Assembly (NCBI GenBank): GCA_022709425.1
Contig: JAKLIW010000012.1
Span: 1 to 64,000 of the forward strand
Length of the DNA stretch: 64,000 nt
Origin: a bacterium
GTDB taxonomy: Bacteria; UBP6; UBA1177; JAKLFG01
Direction: 5' to 3'
A program made the translations under genes and the position numbers. Position 1 is the first letter of the stretch. Every line of letters begins with the position of its first letter. The notes beneath the pieces were generated by a model that had not been told where the DNA came from, made no database searches, and worked only from the letters and a program-made list of their open reading frames with translations. This document shows, piece by piece, positions 23,721-33,434 of this stretch.

Positions 23721-25451
23721 ATGAGAACGCATACCTGCGGTGAGTTGAGATTGAACCATGCCGGACAGTCGGTCACGCTGTCGGGGTGGGTCGTCTCGAA
23801 ACGCGAATTCGGCCCGTTCGTATTCATCATGCTCTGGGACCGCTACGGTCAGACGCAGGTGGTGTTCGAAGAGCCGCTCCTCGTCGAAGAGGCGAAGAAG
23901 CTCTCGCTCGAGGATGTCGTGACGGTCGACGGCTTCGTTCGAGACCGCAATGACAACCGCACCGACAAGTACGAGACCGGCGCTATCGAGGTGAAGGTCT
24001 CGTCGCTGACGCTGCTCAACCCGAGCAAACCGCTCCCCTACGACCACCGGAAAGAGGCGGCCGACACGCTGAAACTCAAGTACCGCTACCTCGATATCCG
24101 CAAGTCGGAACTGCTCCCGACGCTCGTTGCCCGCTCGAAGATGGCCAAGGCGGTGCGCGACTATATGGACACCCAATCTTTCGTCGAGGTCGAGACCCCC
24201 ATCCTCGGCAAATCGACCCCCGAAGGGGCCAAGGAATATCTCGTCCCGAGCCGCATCCATCACGGCCTGTTCTATTCACTGCCGCAGTCGCCGCAGTCGT
24301 TCAAACAGATCTGCATGATCGGCGGCATCGACCGCTACTATCAGATGGCGAAATGTTTCCGCGACGAGGATCTGCGCGCCGACCGCCAGCCCGAATTCAC
24401 CCAGATAGACATCGAGATGTCGTTCGTCGCCGAAGAGGACATCATGACGATGTCGGAAGGGCTCATCGCCCATCTGTTCAAGGCGGTGAAGGGTATCGAC
24501 ATCCCGCGTCCCTTCAAACGGATGCCCTACCGCGAAGCGATGGCCCGCTACGGATCCGACAAGCCCGACACCCGCTACGGACTCGAATTCATCGATATGC
24601 GGGAGACCTTCCGCGCCTCCGGTTTCAATGCCTTCAAGTCGGCGGCCGAGGACCCGGCGAAGAGCATCTGCGGCATCGTGCTGGAAGGAAAGGGGGCCGA
24701 ACTCTCCAAGAACCGCATCAAGGCGATGGAAAAGGATGTGCAGGGTGACGGCGCGAAGGGTCTGGCGTGGGTGAAAAAGGAGGGCGGCGCGCTCGACAGC
24801 CCGCTCCTCAAGTTCTTCTCGCCCGCCGAACTGGAAAAACTCTCATCGCTCATCCCCGACGGCGCGGTGATGTTCCTTATCGCCGATGAGACGCGCATCG
24901 TTCTCACGGCGCTCGGCAACCTGCGGCGGCGTCTGGCGACCGAATTCAACCTGTACGATAAGAACGGCTTCGCCTTCCTCTGGGTGACCGAATTCCCGGC
25001 GTTCGAACACAGCGAGGAAGAGGGGAAATGGGTCGCGACGCACCATCCCTTCACCGATTTCGACCTTGAAACGGCGCAGAAAGGCGATATGGCCAATGTC
25101 TCGAGCCGCGCCTACGATATGGTGATAAACGGTTACGAAGTGGGCGGTGGTTCGATCCGTATCCACAACACCGCCAAGCAGGCCGAGGTCTTCAAACTGC
25201 TCGGCATCGAACCGAAAGAGGCGCAGGAGAAATTCGGGTTCCTGCTGGAGGCGCTTGAACTCGGCGCCCCGCCGCACGGCGGCATCGCCTTCGGGTTCGA
25301 CCGGCTTGTGATGATACTGCTCGGCATCGACAATATCCGCTCGGTCATCGCCTTCCCCAAGACGACGAGCGCATCGTGTCTCATGACCGGCAGTCCCTCA
25401 GGTGTCTCTCAGAAACAGCTCGACGAATTGGCTATCAAGCCGGTCGGCTGA
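23721..25451 (+). CDS. aspS: Aspartyl-tRNA synthetase
   Basis: A 576-residue bacterial-type AspRS. The N-terminal OB anticodon-binding fold (SVTLSGWVVSKREFGPFVFI) is followed by class II motif 1 (YMDTQSFVEVETPIL), motif 2 (FRDEDLRADRQPEFTQID), the bacterial GAD insertion (residues about 285-410) and motif 3 (GIAFGFDRLVMILLG) near the C-terminus. It charges tRNA-Asp, or tRNA-Asn too if non-discriminating; the sequence read here does not settle that. AGAACGGAGG precedes the start. Confidence 0.97.
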   Translation: MRTHTCGELRLNHAGQSVTLSGWVVSKREFGPFVFIMLWDRYGQTQVVFEEPLLVEEAKKLSLEDVVTVDGFVRDRNDNRTDKYETGAIEVKVSSLTLLNPSKPLPYDHRKEAADTLKLKYRYLDIRKSELLPTLVARSKMAKAVRDYMDTQSFVEVETPILGKSTPEGAKEYLVPSRIHHGLFYSLPQSPQSFKQICMIGGIDRYYQMAKCFRDEDLRADRQPEFTQIDIEMSFVAEEDIMTMSEGLIAHLFKAVKGIDIPRPFKRMPYREAMARYGSDKPDTRYGLEFIDMRETFRASGFNAFKSAAEDPAKSICGIVLEGKGAELSKNRIKAMEKDVQGDGAKGLAWVKKEGGALDSPLLKFFSPAELEKLSSLIPDGAVMFLIADETRIVLTALGNLRRRLATEFNLYDKNGFAFLWVTEFPAFEHSEEEGKWVATHHPFTDFDLETAQKGDMANVSSRAYDMVINGYEVGGGSIRIHNTAKQAEVFKLLGIEPKEAQEKFGFLLEALELGAPPHGGIAFGFDRLVMILLGIDNIRSVIAFPKTTSASCLMTGSPSGVSQKQLDELAIKPVG

Positions 25452-25460
25452 CGGTCGCCG

Positions 25461-28226
25461 CTATTTCTCGTCGATGATGCTCAGAAAGATATCGGTGCCG
25501 CCGCTGTTGAGATTGCCGTCGAATGCGTTGACGGTATACCCGGCGACGAATATCTTGCCGTCGGGTCCAACGGCCACGGCGTTACCGTAATCACCCAACG
25601 CGGAACCCCACTGCTCGGCCCACAATCGTGCTCCGGTATCATTCATTTTCGCCAAAAACACATCACTCCCGCCAAAAGCCGACAAGACGCCGTCCAAAGA
25701 GCCGATGGAGTACCCCGTCACGAAGATATCGTCGTCCGCGTTGACCGCGACCGACCGGGCATCGCTCCATTCCACTGAATCCCAGAGTTCGGTCCAGACA
25801 TTCTCGCCGTCGGGCGACCACTTGGCCAGAAGCGCCTGTCGCACTCCTTCCGCAGAATCGTTCGTGGTATAATCGCCGCTGCTGCCTGCGATATATACGA
25901 AACCATCAGAGCCGACGGTTATCGCTCTGCCGCTGTCGATCTGCGGTGTACCCCATTGCACGGTCCATTCCTTAACGCCATCGGAAGTGAATTTAATAAG
26001 GAACCCATCCGCACAAAGAATAGGGATCGATACCCACGCCCCATGAGTACTTTGACCGGCTATCATACAGCTGGAGCCCTTGTTGGTCTGGCCATCCATA
26101 TCCCCCACGGTCTCGCCGGTCACGAAGATGTTCCCCGTCTGATCTACGCTCACACCGTAAGCGACGGAATAGGCAGCGGCATATGGATCGGAGGACTGAC
26201 TACTCCACTCCTTGGTCCATACCTCGGCACCGGCGGAGGTCATTTTGGTAAGGAAGGCATGACCCCTATCATCGCTCAACGACCCATCCATCAGTCCGGC
26301 GACATAGACACTTCCGTCGCCGTCGACGGCGACCGCATACCCGACATCATCTCTGTCGGTGCCCCACTGACGGGTCCACACCTTCTCGCCGTCGTTCTTC
26401 CGTTTCATAAGGTAAATATCGGCGCCGCCGGCACTGACCTCGTCATCGAGGGAGCCGTAGGTATGGCCGGTAATATAAATGCTGCCATCCGTATCGATCG
26501 CCACCGAAGATGCCTCGTCCCGTTCCGGAGTACCCGCTTGTTCGATCCAATGAAGAAGACCTTCGCCATTCGACTTGGCAAGGAAGGTATCGACACCACC
26601 CGCCGATTGGTTGCCGGTAAACGCCCCATCGGTGCTCCCCGCCATGAAAACGGCCCCATTGGCAGCAACGGCAAGCGCCCGTCCCTGCTCCGCGGAATTG
26701 TTCCCGCTGAATGTCTTGCTCCATTCCGCCACACCGGAGCTGCCCCAGACACCGGCGAACACATCGTAGTTATTCCCGCCGGTTATTTGATAACCGGTCA
26801 CGGCTATCGCGCCATCTCCCGATCGGGCCAGATCGTTCGGAAAAGGCGTCCCGATATCGCCGGTCCATGCCTCGCCACCGTCGAAATCGTATTTTAGAAG
26901 CGTCGCGCCGCCCGCCGCGATGATACCCGTACCGTCCGACACGAGTCCACCGAAATGATCATCGCCGGGCATGCCCCATGCACGGGTCCATATCACATTT
27001 CCCGTCGCATCGAGACGGGACAGGAAAACATCGGAACAATAGTTGTACCCGCAATTTCCCCCCGCATTCACCGTGCCATAGAAGGATCCTTCCGTCGTTC
27101 CGGCAACGAATATACTGCCGTCCTCGGCGACGAAAACGCGGTACGCGGTATCGTCCGAATTGTATAGACCCCACTGTCGCGTACTGAGTCGAACCCCCGC
27201 GGAGGTGAAGCGGGAAAGAAAGATATCGTAGCACGACATACAGCCCACCTGACCGGAACTGGTAGGAAATTCGTAACAAGTGCAACGACCGCCCGCATTG
27301 GTGTTACCGTCGAGATCGCCGATGGTGTCCCCAGCGACCAAAATATCCCCGTTCGGAGCGATCGCGACCGCATAACCGTTCCCCCCCGCATGCTCTCCCC
27401 AAAGCACGGTCCATATCTCGTTGCCGTCGTTATCCCATTTTGCAAGCAACAGATCGCCGCCGGAATACCCCGTCATGATAAGATTCCCTTCGTCGTCGAA
27501 CGTGATCGCGGACACAGAGCCGGCAAGCCGTTGTTTCGTCCACACCTTGCCCCCATCGCCCGTCCATTTCGTGACGAAGATGTCCCTGCCTCCGTTCGTA
27601 TTCTGGTTTCCATCCAACGAACCGTCGGTAACGCCGGCGACAAAGATATTGCCATCGGTATCGACCGCGACCGCCAGTGCCCAGTCGGCTTCGCTGGTAC
27701 CCCACTGTCGGGACCACAGAAGCGTACCGTCCATCGCCATTTTCATGAGAATGATGTCGGTTCCGCCCTTGTTCTGATGACAATCGAAAGATGAATTGGT
27801 TCTACCGGCGATATACATATTGCCGAACGAATCGAACGCGACCGACTTTCCATCCTCGATGCCGCTGAGCGATGTGCCGCCCCACTGCCGGGTGAGCCGC
27901 ACGATACGATCGGTCTCGACCGGGTCCGGTTCCGCTACCTGACCGCAGGCACCATCTTCCGATATGAAGTCCTCATCCGGCAGTGCGACCTCTTTTTCGG
28001 GGACAGCCTCGTCCTTCCCAACATCCTCTTTTTCGGGGACAGCTTCGTTCTCCCCGCTATCCTCATCCGGCATAAGGATATCATCGCTTTCCGTGGGGGT
28101 ATCGATAAGCAACGCGTCGCCATCGGCGGTCGCCGATGCATCCGTTACGGTGTCTATCGGTGATCTGTCGCAGGCGGCGAACAAGAGAAAAACGAGCAGG
28201 AGATGGAGGGGTCGGCAACTTTTCAT
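25461..28226 (-). CDS. Giant beta-propeller (SBBP-repeat) lipoprotein
   Basis: A 921-residue surface lipoprotein: lipobox LLFAACDR, then an acidic tether to about residue 90 that includes a duplicated EAVPEKE segment. The rest is about fifteen SBBP-type repeats of 50-60 residues with the pattern W-T-x-QWG, AVAVDxDGxxYVAG, T-x-GSLDGN-x-x-GG-x-DIFL-x-K. These form one or more beta propellers, a common architecture in surface proteins of soil and aquatic bacteria. No enzymatic motif is visible. It converges with aspS, 9 bp apart. Confidence 0.85.
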   Translation of the reverse strand: MKSCRPLHLLLVFLLFAACDRSPIDTVTDASATADGDALLIDTPTESDDILMPDEDSGENEAVPEKEDVGKDEAVPEKEVALPDEDFISEDGACGQVAEPDPVETDRIVRLTRQWGGTSLSGIEDGKSVAFDSFGNMYIAGRTNSSFDCHQNKGGTDIILMKMAMDGTLLWSRQWGTSEADWALAVAVDTDGNIFVAGVTDGSLDGNQNTNGGRDIFVTKWTGDGGKVWTKQRLAGSVSAITFDDEGNLIMTGYSGGDLLLAKWDNDGNEIWTVLWGEHAGGNGYAVAIAPNGDILVAGDTIGDLDGNTNAGGRCTCYEFPTSSGQVGCMSCYDIFLSRFTSAGVRLSTRQWGLYNSDDTAYRVFVAEDGSIFVAGTTEGSFYGTVNAGGNCGYNYCSDVFLSRLDATGNVIWTRAWGMPGDDHFGGLVSDGTGIIAAGGATLLKYDFDGGEAWTGDIGTPFPNDLARSGDGAIAVTGYQITGGNNYDVFAGVWGSSGVAEWSKTFSGNNSAEQGRALAVAANGAVFMAGSTDGAFTGNQSAGGVDTFLAKSNGEGLLHWIEQAGTPERDEASSVAIDTDGSIYITGHTYGSLDDEVSAGGADIYLMKRKNDGEKVWTRQWGTDRDDVGYAVAVDGDGSVYVAGLMDGSLSDDRGHAFLTKMTSAGAEVWTKEWSSQSSDPYAAAYSVAYGVSVDQTGNIFVTGETVGDMDGQTNKGSSCMIAGQSTHGAWVSIPILCADGFLIKFTSDGVKEWTVQWGTPQIDSGRAITVGSDGFVYIAGSSGDYTTNDSAEGVRQALLAKWSPDGENVWTELWDSVEWSDARSVAVNADDDIFVTGYSIGSLDGVLSAFGGSDVFLAKMNDTGARLWAEQWGSALGDYGNAVAVGPDGKIFVAGYTVNAFDGNLNSGGTDIFLSIIDEK

Positions 28227-28261
28227 GTCCGCTCCCGGTCAGTGATCCGTTGCTTTTCCTA

Positions 28262-28591
28262 TCACAACGATTCTATCGCGCTTCCCGGTACGATGATAAG
28301 GACCTCGCGGGTGTCGAGGAAGGCCCCTTCGCCCAGAACGTCTATCTGTGCGGTGAATACCTGCGTCTGAGAACCGGTCGGCGCGCAGAAGTCGTTATAG
28401 AAATCGATCTCGAAAGTGACGGTGGTGCCCGGCTTGACCTTGAGGAAGGTCGTGGGGTCCATCCCTTCGATGGCGTCGGCCGGATCGGCCGCTTTGGGCG
28501 TTATCGCCTTGATGAAGGCGGTGGCGCTCTGCCCGTTGCAGACGGAATGTTCAGGCGCGGTGGTGGCGGTGGTCACGTCGATGCGGATACC
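28262..28591 (-). pseudogene. C-terminal part of the VWA lipoprotein beyond an in-frame TAG
   Basis: The reading frame of the upstream VWA gene continues past its TAG (28592-28594) for about 109 codons to a stop at 28262. It encodes GIRIDVTTAT, then FIKAITPKAADPADAIEG, TVTFEIDFYNDFCAP and VLIIVPGS. This matches the beta-sandwich tail that usually follows the VWA domain in such myxobacterial-type proteins. A GTG at 28576 could restart translation, but no good ribosome site is seen. Either a nonsense mutation, readthrough, or a sequencing error. Confidence 0.6.
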
Positions 28592-29944
28592 CTAGGTGAG
28601 TGCGATGACGGCGTCGACGATCTGCTGTGAAAGCCCCGTGCCGTCGCCGTTTATCTTGTAATTGAACGGCTGACCGGTGTCGTCCACCGATGCGGTGCCG
28701 CCCGATATGATGTTGAAGTCGTCGGTCGATTCGCCTGAGTCGACCCCGATGAATTTCGCCTGAATGTCGTTCATCGCGGCGACCGCCTCGGGATGTTTGT
28801 GGGCGGTGGTATACCAGTTGAAGCCGACCATGTTGAACGCTTCGTCGGAGCACATGATGAATATGGGAAGCGACTGAGGCCGGAAACAGGCGCCGCCATA
28901 GGTTTCGCCGGTACAGGGTGGCGGCGGGATGTTGAGCCAGTAATCCTTGCCGCCGGCGTTGACCGCGTTGGGGTTCCCTTCACCGCTGGCCGCCTGATAG
29001 AGCACTTCCGTGTGGAATTCACGACTGCCGTCGCAGTCGGTGATGGTGTCGACGGCGGTCCGGACAAGGTTGGTATCGGTGGTGATGGGTTGGGTCAATT
29101 GGTAGACCTGATCCTCGAGGGTGCCGAATTTCACCAGACCGAAAGCCGAATTGGGGATACTCGCGGTGATGCCGTCGATGATGACGCTTTTTATCCCTTC
29201 CTTGAGATTATCGTGTTCTCCCATCATGGAACCCGACAGATCGACCAGAATGAGGATGTCGGCCTTCTGGATAAAGGTGCTGAAATCGAGTTCCCGAAGT
29301 TCGTGTTCGGTGTCGTTGTAGGGCAGGATCACATAGAAGACCTCGGGCGGGATCATATTCCCCGCATTATTCGGGTCGGAGCCGTAGGCATCCTCGGCGG
29401 TATCTATCTGGCCGTCGCCGTCGGTGTCGCGGTTGTTCGGGTTGGTGCCGATCTCGTGTTCGTATTTATCGGAGAGGCCGTCGCTGTCCGAGTCGGCGCT
29501 TTTGGGGTTCGAGCCTATCGCCTTTTCGTCGGCATCGGAAAGGCCGTCGCTGTCGCTGTCGGTATCTTTGTAGTCGGGGGTGCCGTCGCCGTCGGTGTCT
29601 CCCGTTCCTTCGGTGCCGTTGGGGATGCCGTCACCGTCGTCGTCGGCGCTCGGCCAAGAGGGGTCGTTGTCGGGGTAAAAGCCGCCGTTGTCGGTCGGCG
29701 CGGTGTCGGTCCCGGTGGCATCGGTGTCGGAGGAAAAGTCTTTATCCGCCGTATCGGTGTCGGCATAACCCGACTTGGGAACGCATTCGTTATTTGCTTT
29801 GTCACAGAACCACGTCGTATCGGGGCAATCGGTGTCCCGTTCGCAGTAGAGGCCTTCGCCGTCGTCGGGGGCATCATCTGCCGGCCCGCAGGCGGTGAAG
29901 AAGGACAACGAAATAGCCGCCAGCGCCACCCAGAATTTCATCAT
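28592..29944 (-). CDS. VWA-domain lipoprotein with thrombospondin-3 repeats
   Basis: About 450 residues. Signal peptide and lipobox FFTACG, then an acidic tether, then five or six calcium-binding thrombospondin type 3 repeats (DGDGIPNGTEGTGDTDGDG, then DSDSDGLSDADEKAIGSNP). A VWA domain follows, with the MIDAS motif LVDLSGSM and a Cys-rich insertion (PPPPCTGETYGGACF). It ends at a TAG, but the same frame continues for another 109 codons with a matching C-terminal domain, so this gene is interrupted or read through. ATG 29944 is chosen for its AAGGAGGT site. Confidence 0.8.
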   Translation of the reverse strand: MMKFWVALAAISLSFFTACGPADDAPDDGEGLYCERDTDCPDTTWFCDKANNECVPKSGYADTDTADKDFSSDTDATGTDTAPTDNGGFYPDNDPSWPSADDDGDGIPNGTEGTGDTDGDGTPDYKDTDSDSDGLSDADEKAIGSNPKSADSDSDGLSDKYEHEIGTNPNNRDTDGDGQIDTAEDAYGSDPNNAGNMIPPEVFYVILPYNDTEHELRELDFSTFIQKADILILVDLSGSMMGEHDNLKEGIKSVIIDGITASIPNSAFGLVKFGTLEDQVYQLTQPITTDTNLVRTAVDTITDCDGSREFHTEVLYQAASGEGNPNAVNAGGKDYWLNIPPPPCTGETYGGACFRPQSLPIFIMCSDEAFNMVGFNWYTTAHKHPEAVAAMNDIQAKFIGVDSGESTDDFNIISGGTASVDDTGQPFNYKINGDGTGLSQQIVDAVIALT

Positions 29945-30033
29945 GACATACCTCCTTTTCGGCGAACGACAAAGAGAGTATAAACGGACCCCTGAAAAAA
30001 GCAAAGGGAAATTTAAGGGATAGGTCACGAATC

Positions 30034-30062
30034 TTTACATCGTTCGGGCCCTGTGCTATAGT
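30034..30062 (+). promoter_or_regulatory. Sigma70 promoter for clpS-clpA-aat
   Basis: TTTACA (30034-30039), 17-bp spacer, TATAGT (30057-30062), just ahead of clpS. With a start near 30069 the ATG at 30089 is favoured over 30074. Confidence 0.6.
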
Positions 30063-30088
30063 CGGCGTCCGTAATGAACGGGGAAGTC

Positions 30089-30412
30089 ATGGCATCGGGA
30101 AGCGGCCCGGCGGCCGGCACGATACGCGGCGTCGGGACGCGCGACAAGAACGAAACGAAGCGTCCCGCCCTCTACCGGGTGGTGATGCACAACGACGATT
30201 TCACCCCGATGGATTTCGTGGTGGATATCTTGGTGCAGGTGTTCCAGCGGCCGGCGGCCGAGGCGACGCAGGTGATGCTCGACATCCACAACAAGGGAGC
30301 GGGGACCGCCGGTATCTACACCTACGATATCGCGATGTCGAAAAGTTATCAGGTGCACCGGATCGCCGAAGAACGGAAACATCCGCTCAGATGCACCGTA
30401 GAACCAGCGTGA
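30089..30412 (+). CDS. clpS: ClpS, adaptor for N-degron substrates
   Basis: A 107-residue ClpS. After a flexible tail, ALYRVVMHNDDFTPMDFVV holds the N-degron pocket (HNDDFTPM), MLDIHNKG supplies the conserved His, and the final strands pack as usual. It hands proteins with N-terminal Leu, Phe, Tyr or Trp to ClpAP. The next two genes are clpA and aat, so recognition, unfolding and tagging are encoded together. I prefer ATG 30089, preceded by GGGGAAG, over ATG 30074. Confidence 0.93.
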   Translation: MASGSGPAAGTIRGVGTRDKNETKRPALYRVVMHNDDFTPMDFVVDILVQVFQRPAAEATQVMLDIHNKGAGTAGIYTYDIAMSKSYQVHRIAEERKHPLRCTVEPA

Positions 30413-30419
30413 GGCAATA

Positions 30420-32648
30420 ATGAAACTCGACCGTCAGCTCAACAACATCATACTCGGCGCCTTTTACGAGGCGAAACAGGGAAAACACGAATTCGTCACC
30501 CCCGAGCATGTTCTCTATTCGCTCCTGTTCTCGCAGGAAGGGATCGAGCTCATTGAAGGGGTCGGCGGCGATATCTCCCGGCTCCGCATCGAACTCAAGA
30601 AGCACCTCGACACGATGGTGCCGCGCACCCAGTCGGGCGATCTCATGCAGTCCTTTTCGTTCCAGCAACTGCTCGACCTGTCGGCCCAGCGCGCCAGTTC
30701 GGCCGGGAAACCGCAGGTAAGCATCACCGATATGCTGGTGTCGCTCTACGACTGCGAGGAGAGTCACGCCGCCTTCTACCTCGCTGAGCAGGGGATAGAA
30801 CAGTTCGACCTCATCAAGTTCATCGCCCACGGCCTGCCCGAACTGCAGGAGGCGGCCAAGGCGGGCGATGGGAGCGTCAAGCCGCAGAAGAAGGGCGAGA
30901 GCGACGCCAAGAGCGTCGAAGCCTTCACCGTCGATCTCACGGCGCTCGCCGAGAAGGGGGAACTCGAACCGCTCATCGGCCGCGACGCGGTGGTGACCCG
31001 GACGGTGCAGGTGCTCTGCCGCAAGACCAAGAACAACCCGGTCATCGTCGGCGAACCGGGGGTCGGCAAGACCGCCATCACCGAAGGGCTCGCCCAGCGG
31101 ATCGTCGCCGGGACGGTCCCCGAACCGCTGAAAGGCCACCGCGTTTACCGCATCGACATGGGTTCGATGCTCGCCGGCACGAAGTACCGCGGCGACTTCG
31201 AGGAACGGATGAAGAAGGTGCTGAACCACCTCATGCAGCGCGAGAACATCATCATCGTCATCGACGAGATACACACGATAGTCGGCGCCGGGGCGGTGTC
31301 GGGCGGCGCGATGGACGCGTCGAATATCTTGAAGCCGATACTCACCACCGGCCGCATCAAGTGCATCGGTTCGACCACCCATGATGAGTACCGCAAACAC
31401 TTCGAAAAGGATCGGGCGCTTTCGCGGCGGTTCCAGAAGATAGACCTCCCCGAGATGACGGTGGCCGAGACGGTCGCGGTGCTGGAAGGGATCCGCGGCC
31501 GCTACGAGAAATTCCACGCCGTCCGCTACACCGACGCGGCGCTCGCGGCAGCGGCCGAGCTGTCGGCCCGTTTCGTGACCGAACGGTTCCTCCCCGACAA
31601 GGCGATAGATCTCATCGACGAGGCGGGGGCCTTTACCCGCATATCTGGAGAAAAGAAGAAGGTCATCGACACCGGCGAGATCGAGCGGGTCGTGTCGCTC
31701 ATCGCCCGCATCCCCGAACAGACGGTCAGTTCGGGCGAAGGGGAGAAACTGCGGCGGCTCGAAGGGGCGCTCAAAAAGCAGATATTCGGTCAGGACGGCG
31801 CGATAAAGGCGGTGGTCGAGGCGATCAAGCGGTCGCGCGCCGGGTTCGGACGGCCCGAGCGGCCGGTGGCGAGTTTCCTGTTCGTTGGGCCGACCGGCGT
31901 GGGGAAGACCGAACTGGCCCGCCAGATGGCGCGCGAGCTGGGCATCACGCTCCACCGGTTCGACATGTCGGAGTATCAGGAAAAGCACACCGTCAGCCGC
32001 CTTATCGGTGCGCCGCCCGGCTATGTCGGCTACGAGGAGGGAGGTCTGCTCACCGAACTGGTCCGCAAGACGCCGCACGCGGTGGTGCTCCTCGACGAGA
32101 TAGAGAAGGCCCACAGCGATATCTACAACACGCTTCTGCAGATCATGGACTACGCGACGCTCACCGACAACGCAGGGCGCAAGGCCGACTTCCGCAATGT
32201 CATACTCGTGATGACCTCGAACGCCGGGGCGCGCGAGATCGGCAAGGCGGTCCCCGGTTTCGGGGAACGGGCGATCGACGGCGGCGAACTGGAACGGGCG
32301 GTCGAACGGATCTTCGCCCCCGAGTTCCGCAACCGGCTCGACCGTGTGGTGAAGTTCGAACGACTCGACATCGACATCATCACCGATATCGTGAAGAAGC
32401 AGGTGAGCGAATTCGCGGTGCAACTAAAGGAGAAGAAGGTGACGCTCACCGTCACCGCCGCCGCCTATCGCTACCTCGCCGAACTCGGTTTCTCGAAGGA
32501 ATTCGGGGCGCGCGAAGTGGGGCGGCTGGTGCAGGAGCAGGTCAAGGATTTCTTCGTCGACGAGGTGCTCTTCGGCCGCCTGAAAGAGGGCGGAAAGGCC
32601 CGCGCCACCTATAAGAACGGACGATTCCTCATCGAGATACCGCGCTAG
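30420..32648 (+). CDS. clpA: ClpA, AAA+ unfoldase of ClpAP
   Basis: A 742-residue class I Clp ATPase. The N-terminal Clp-N repeats (FVTPEHVLYSLL) bind ClpS. The first AAA+ module has Walker A GEPGVGKT near residue 211 and Walker B IIIVIDEIHT. The second has GPTGVGKT near residue 490, VVLLDEIEKAH, and an arginine-finger region ending FRNRLDRVV. No ClpB-type middle domain is present, which separates it from ClpB/ClpC. It unfolds substrates for ClpP, which is not in this window. It starts 7 bp after clpS. Confidence 0.95.
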   Translation: MKLDRQLNNIILGAFYEAKQGKHEFVTPEHVLYSLLFSQEGIELIEGVGGDISRLRIELKKHLDTMVPRTQSGDLMQSFSFQQLLDLSAQRASSAGKPQVSITDMLVSLYDCEESHAAFYLAEQGIEQFDLIKFIAHGLPELQEAAKAGDGSVKPQKKGESDAKSVEAFTVDLTALAEKGELEPLIGRDAVVTRTVQVLCRKTKNNPVIVGEPGVGKTAITEGLAQRIVAGTVPEPLKGHRVYRIDMGSMLAGTKYRGDFEERMKKVLNHLMQRENIIIVIDEIHTIVGAGAVSGGAMDASNILKPILTTGRIKCIGSTTHDEYRKHFEKDRALSRRFQKIDLPEMTVAETVAVLEGIRGRYEKFHAVRYTDAALAAAAELSARFVTERFLPDKAIDLIDEAGAFTRISGEKKKVIDTGEIERVVSLIARIPEQTVSSGEGEKLRRLEGALKKQIFGQDGAIKAVVEAIKRSRAGFGRPERPVASFLFVGPTGVGKTELARQMARELGITLHRFDMSEYQEKHTVSRLIGAPPGYVGYEEGGLLTELVRKTPHAVVLLDEIEKAHSDIYNTLLQIMDYATLTDNAGRKADFRNVILVMTSNAGAREIGKAVPGFGERAIDGGELERAVERIFAPEFRNRLDRVVKFERLDIDIITDIVKKQVSEFAVQLKEKKVTLTVTAAAYRYLAELGFSKEFGAREVGRLVQEQVKDFFVDEVLFGRLKEGGKARATYKNGRFLIEIPR

Positions 32649-32650
32649 GC

Positions 32651-33331
32651 ATGGTCTTCCAACTTTCACGCGAACTGATACTGTTCCCCGATCCGCGCCA
32701 CGCCGAGAGCGATGGCCTCTTGGCGGTCGGCGGCGATCTTCGGCCCGAACGGCTACTGGCCGCCTACCGGCGCGGCATCTACCCGTGGTACAGCGATGAC
32801 TACCCGATACTCTGGTGGTGTCCCGATCCGCGGTTCGTGCTGTTCCCCGAAGAACTCCGCGTATCCCATTCGCTGAAAAAACTGCTGCACAAAGGAACTT
32901 TCCGCGTCACCGTCAACAGCGCGTTCCGGCAGGTCATCAAGGCGTGTGCCAAAGTGCCGCGCCGCGGGCAGGAGGGTACCTGGATAACGGCTGACATGGT
33001 GGATGCCTATACCGAGCTGAACAAGCGCGGGCACGCGGTCAGTGTCGAGGCGTGGCAGGGGAACGAACTGGCGGGCGGCCTGTACGGCGTGGTCATCGGG
33101 AAATGCTTCTTCGGTGAATCGATGTTCGCGTGGGAGCCGAACGCATCGAAGGTCGCTTTCGTGAAGTTCGTCGAACTGCTTACCGCGCAAAGATTCCGGA
33201 TCATCGACTGCCAGATGCGGACCGAACACCTCGAACGGTTCGGCGGCCAGTTCATACCGCTCAAACGGTTCCTCGAGATCGTCGGCCGAGGGTGCGACGA
33301 ACCTCCGACGGAATGGCCGGAAGACATCTGA
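32651..33331 (+). CDS. aat: Leucyl/phenylalanyl-tRNA-protein transferase
   Basis: A 226-residue Aat enzyme. The N-terminal GLLAVGGDL and AYRRGIYPWY, then WWCPDPRFVL, are diagnostic, followed by the GNAT-like core (GTWITADMVDAYTELNKRGHAVSVE, split by family motifs, and GVVIGKCFFGESMF). It adds Leu or Phe from tRNA to proteins with N-terminal Lys or Arg, creating ClpS degrons. The 2-bp gap from clpA makes a complete N-degron operon. Confidence 0.96.
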   Translation: MVFQLSRELILFPDPRHAESDGLLAVGGDLRPERLLAAYRRGIYPWYSDDYPILWWCPDPRFVLFPEELRVSHSLKKLLHKGTFRVTVNSAFRQVIKACAKVPRRGQEGTWITADMVDAYTELNKRGHAVSVEAWQGNELAGGLYGVVIGKCFFGESMFAWEPNASKVAFVKFVELLTAQRFRIIDCQMRTEHLERFGGQFIPLKRFLEIVGRGCDEPPTEWPEDI

Positions 33332-33434
33332 CGCCGCGGCCCAGAAAAATTTCATTGAATAATTTGCGTCGAGATTGGTCAACCATATACTTTTGCCGGT
33401 TCATACCTGTAGGATTTGTCAAGGGAGGATGCTG

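Noticed and set aside
28592-28594. Pyrrolysine or TAG recoding as the explanation for the in-frame amber codon
   Set aside because: TAG serves as an ordinary terminal stop elsewhere here, for example at the end of clpA, and no pyl genes or insertion element are visible.
30387-32423. A 678-codon open frame on the minus strand opposite clpA
   Set aside because: It is a shadow of the GC-rich clpA gene. The plus-strand product has all ClpA motifs, while the minus product has biased composition, no start signal and no recognisable domain.
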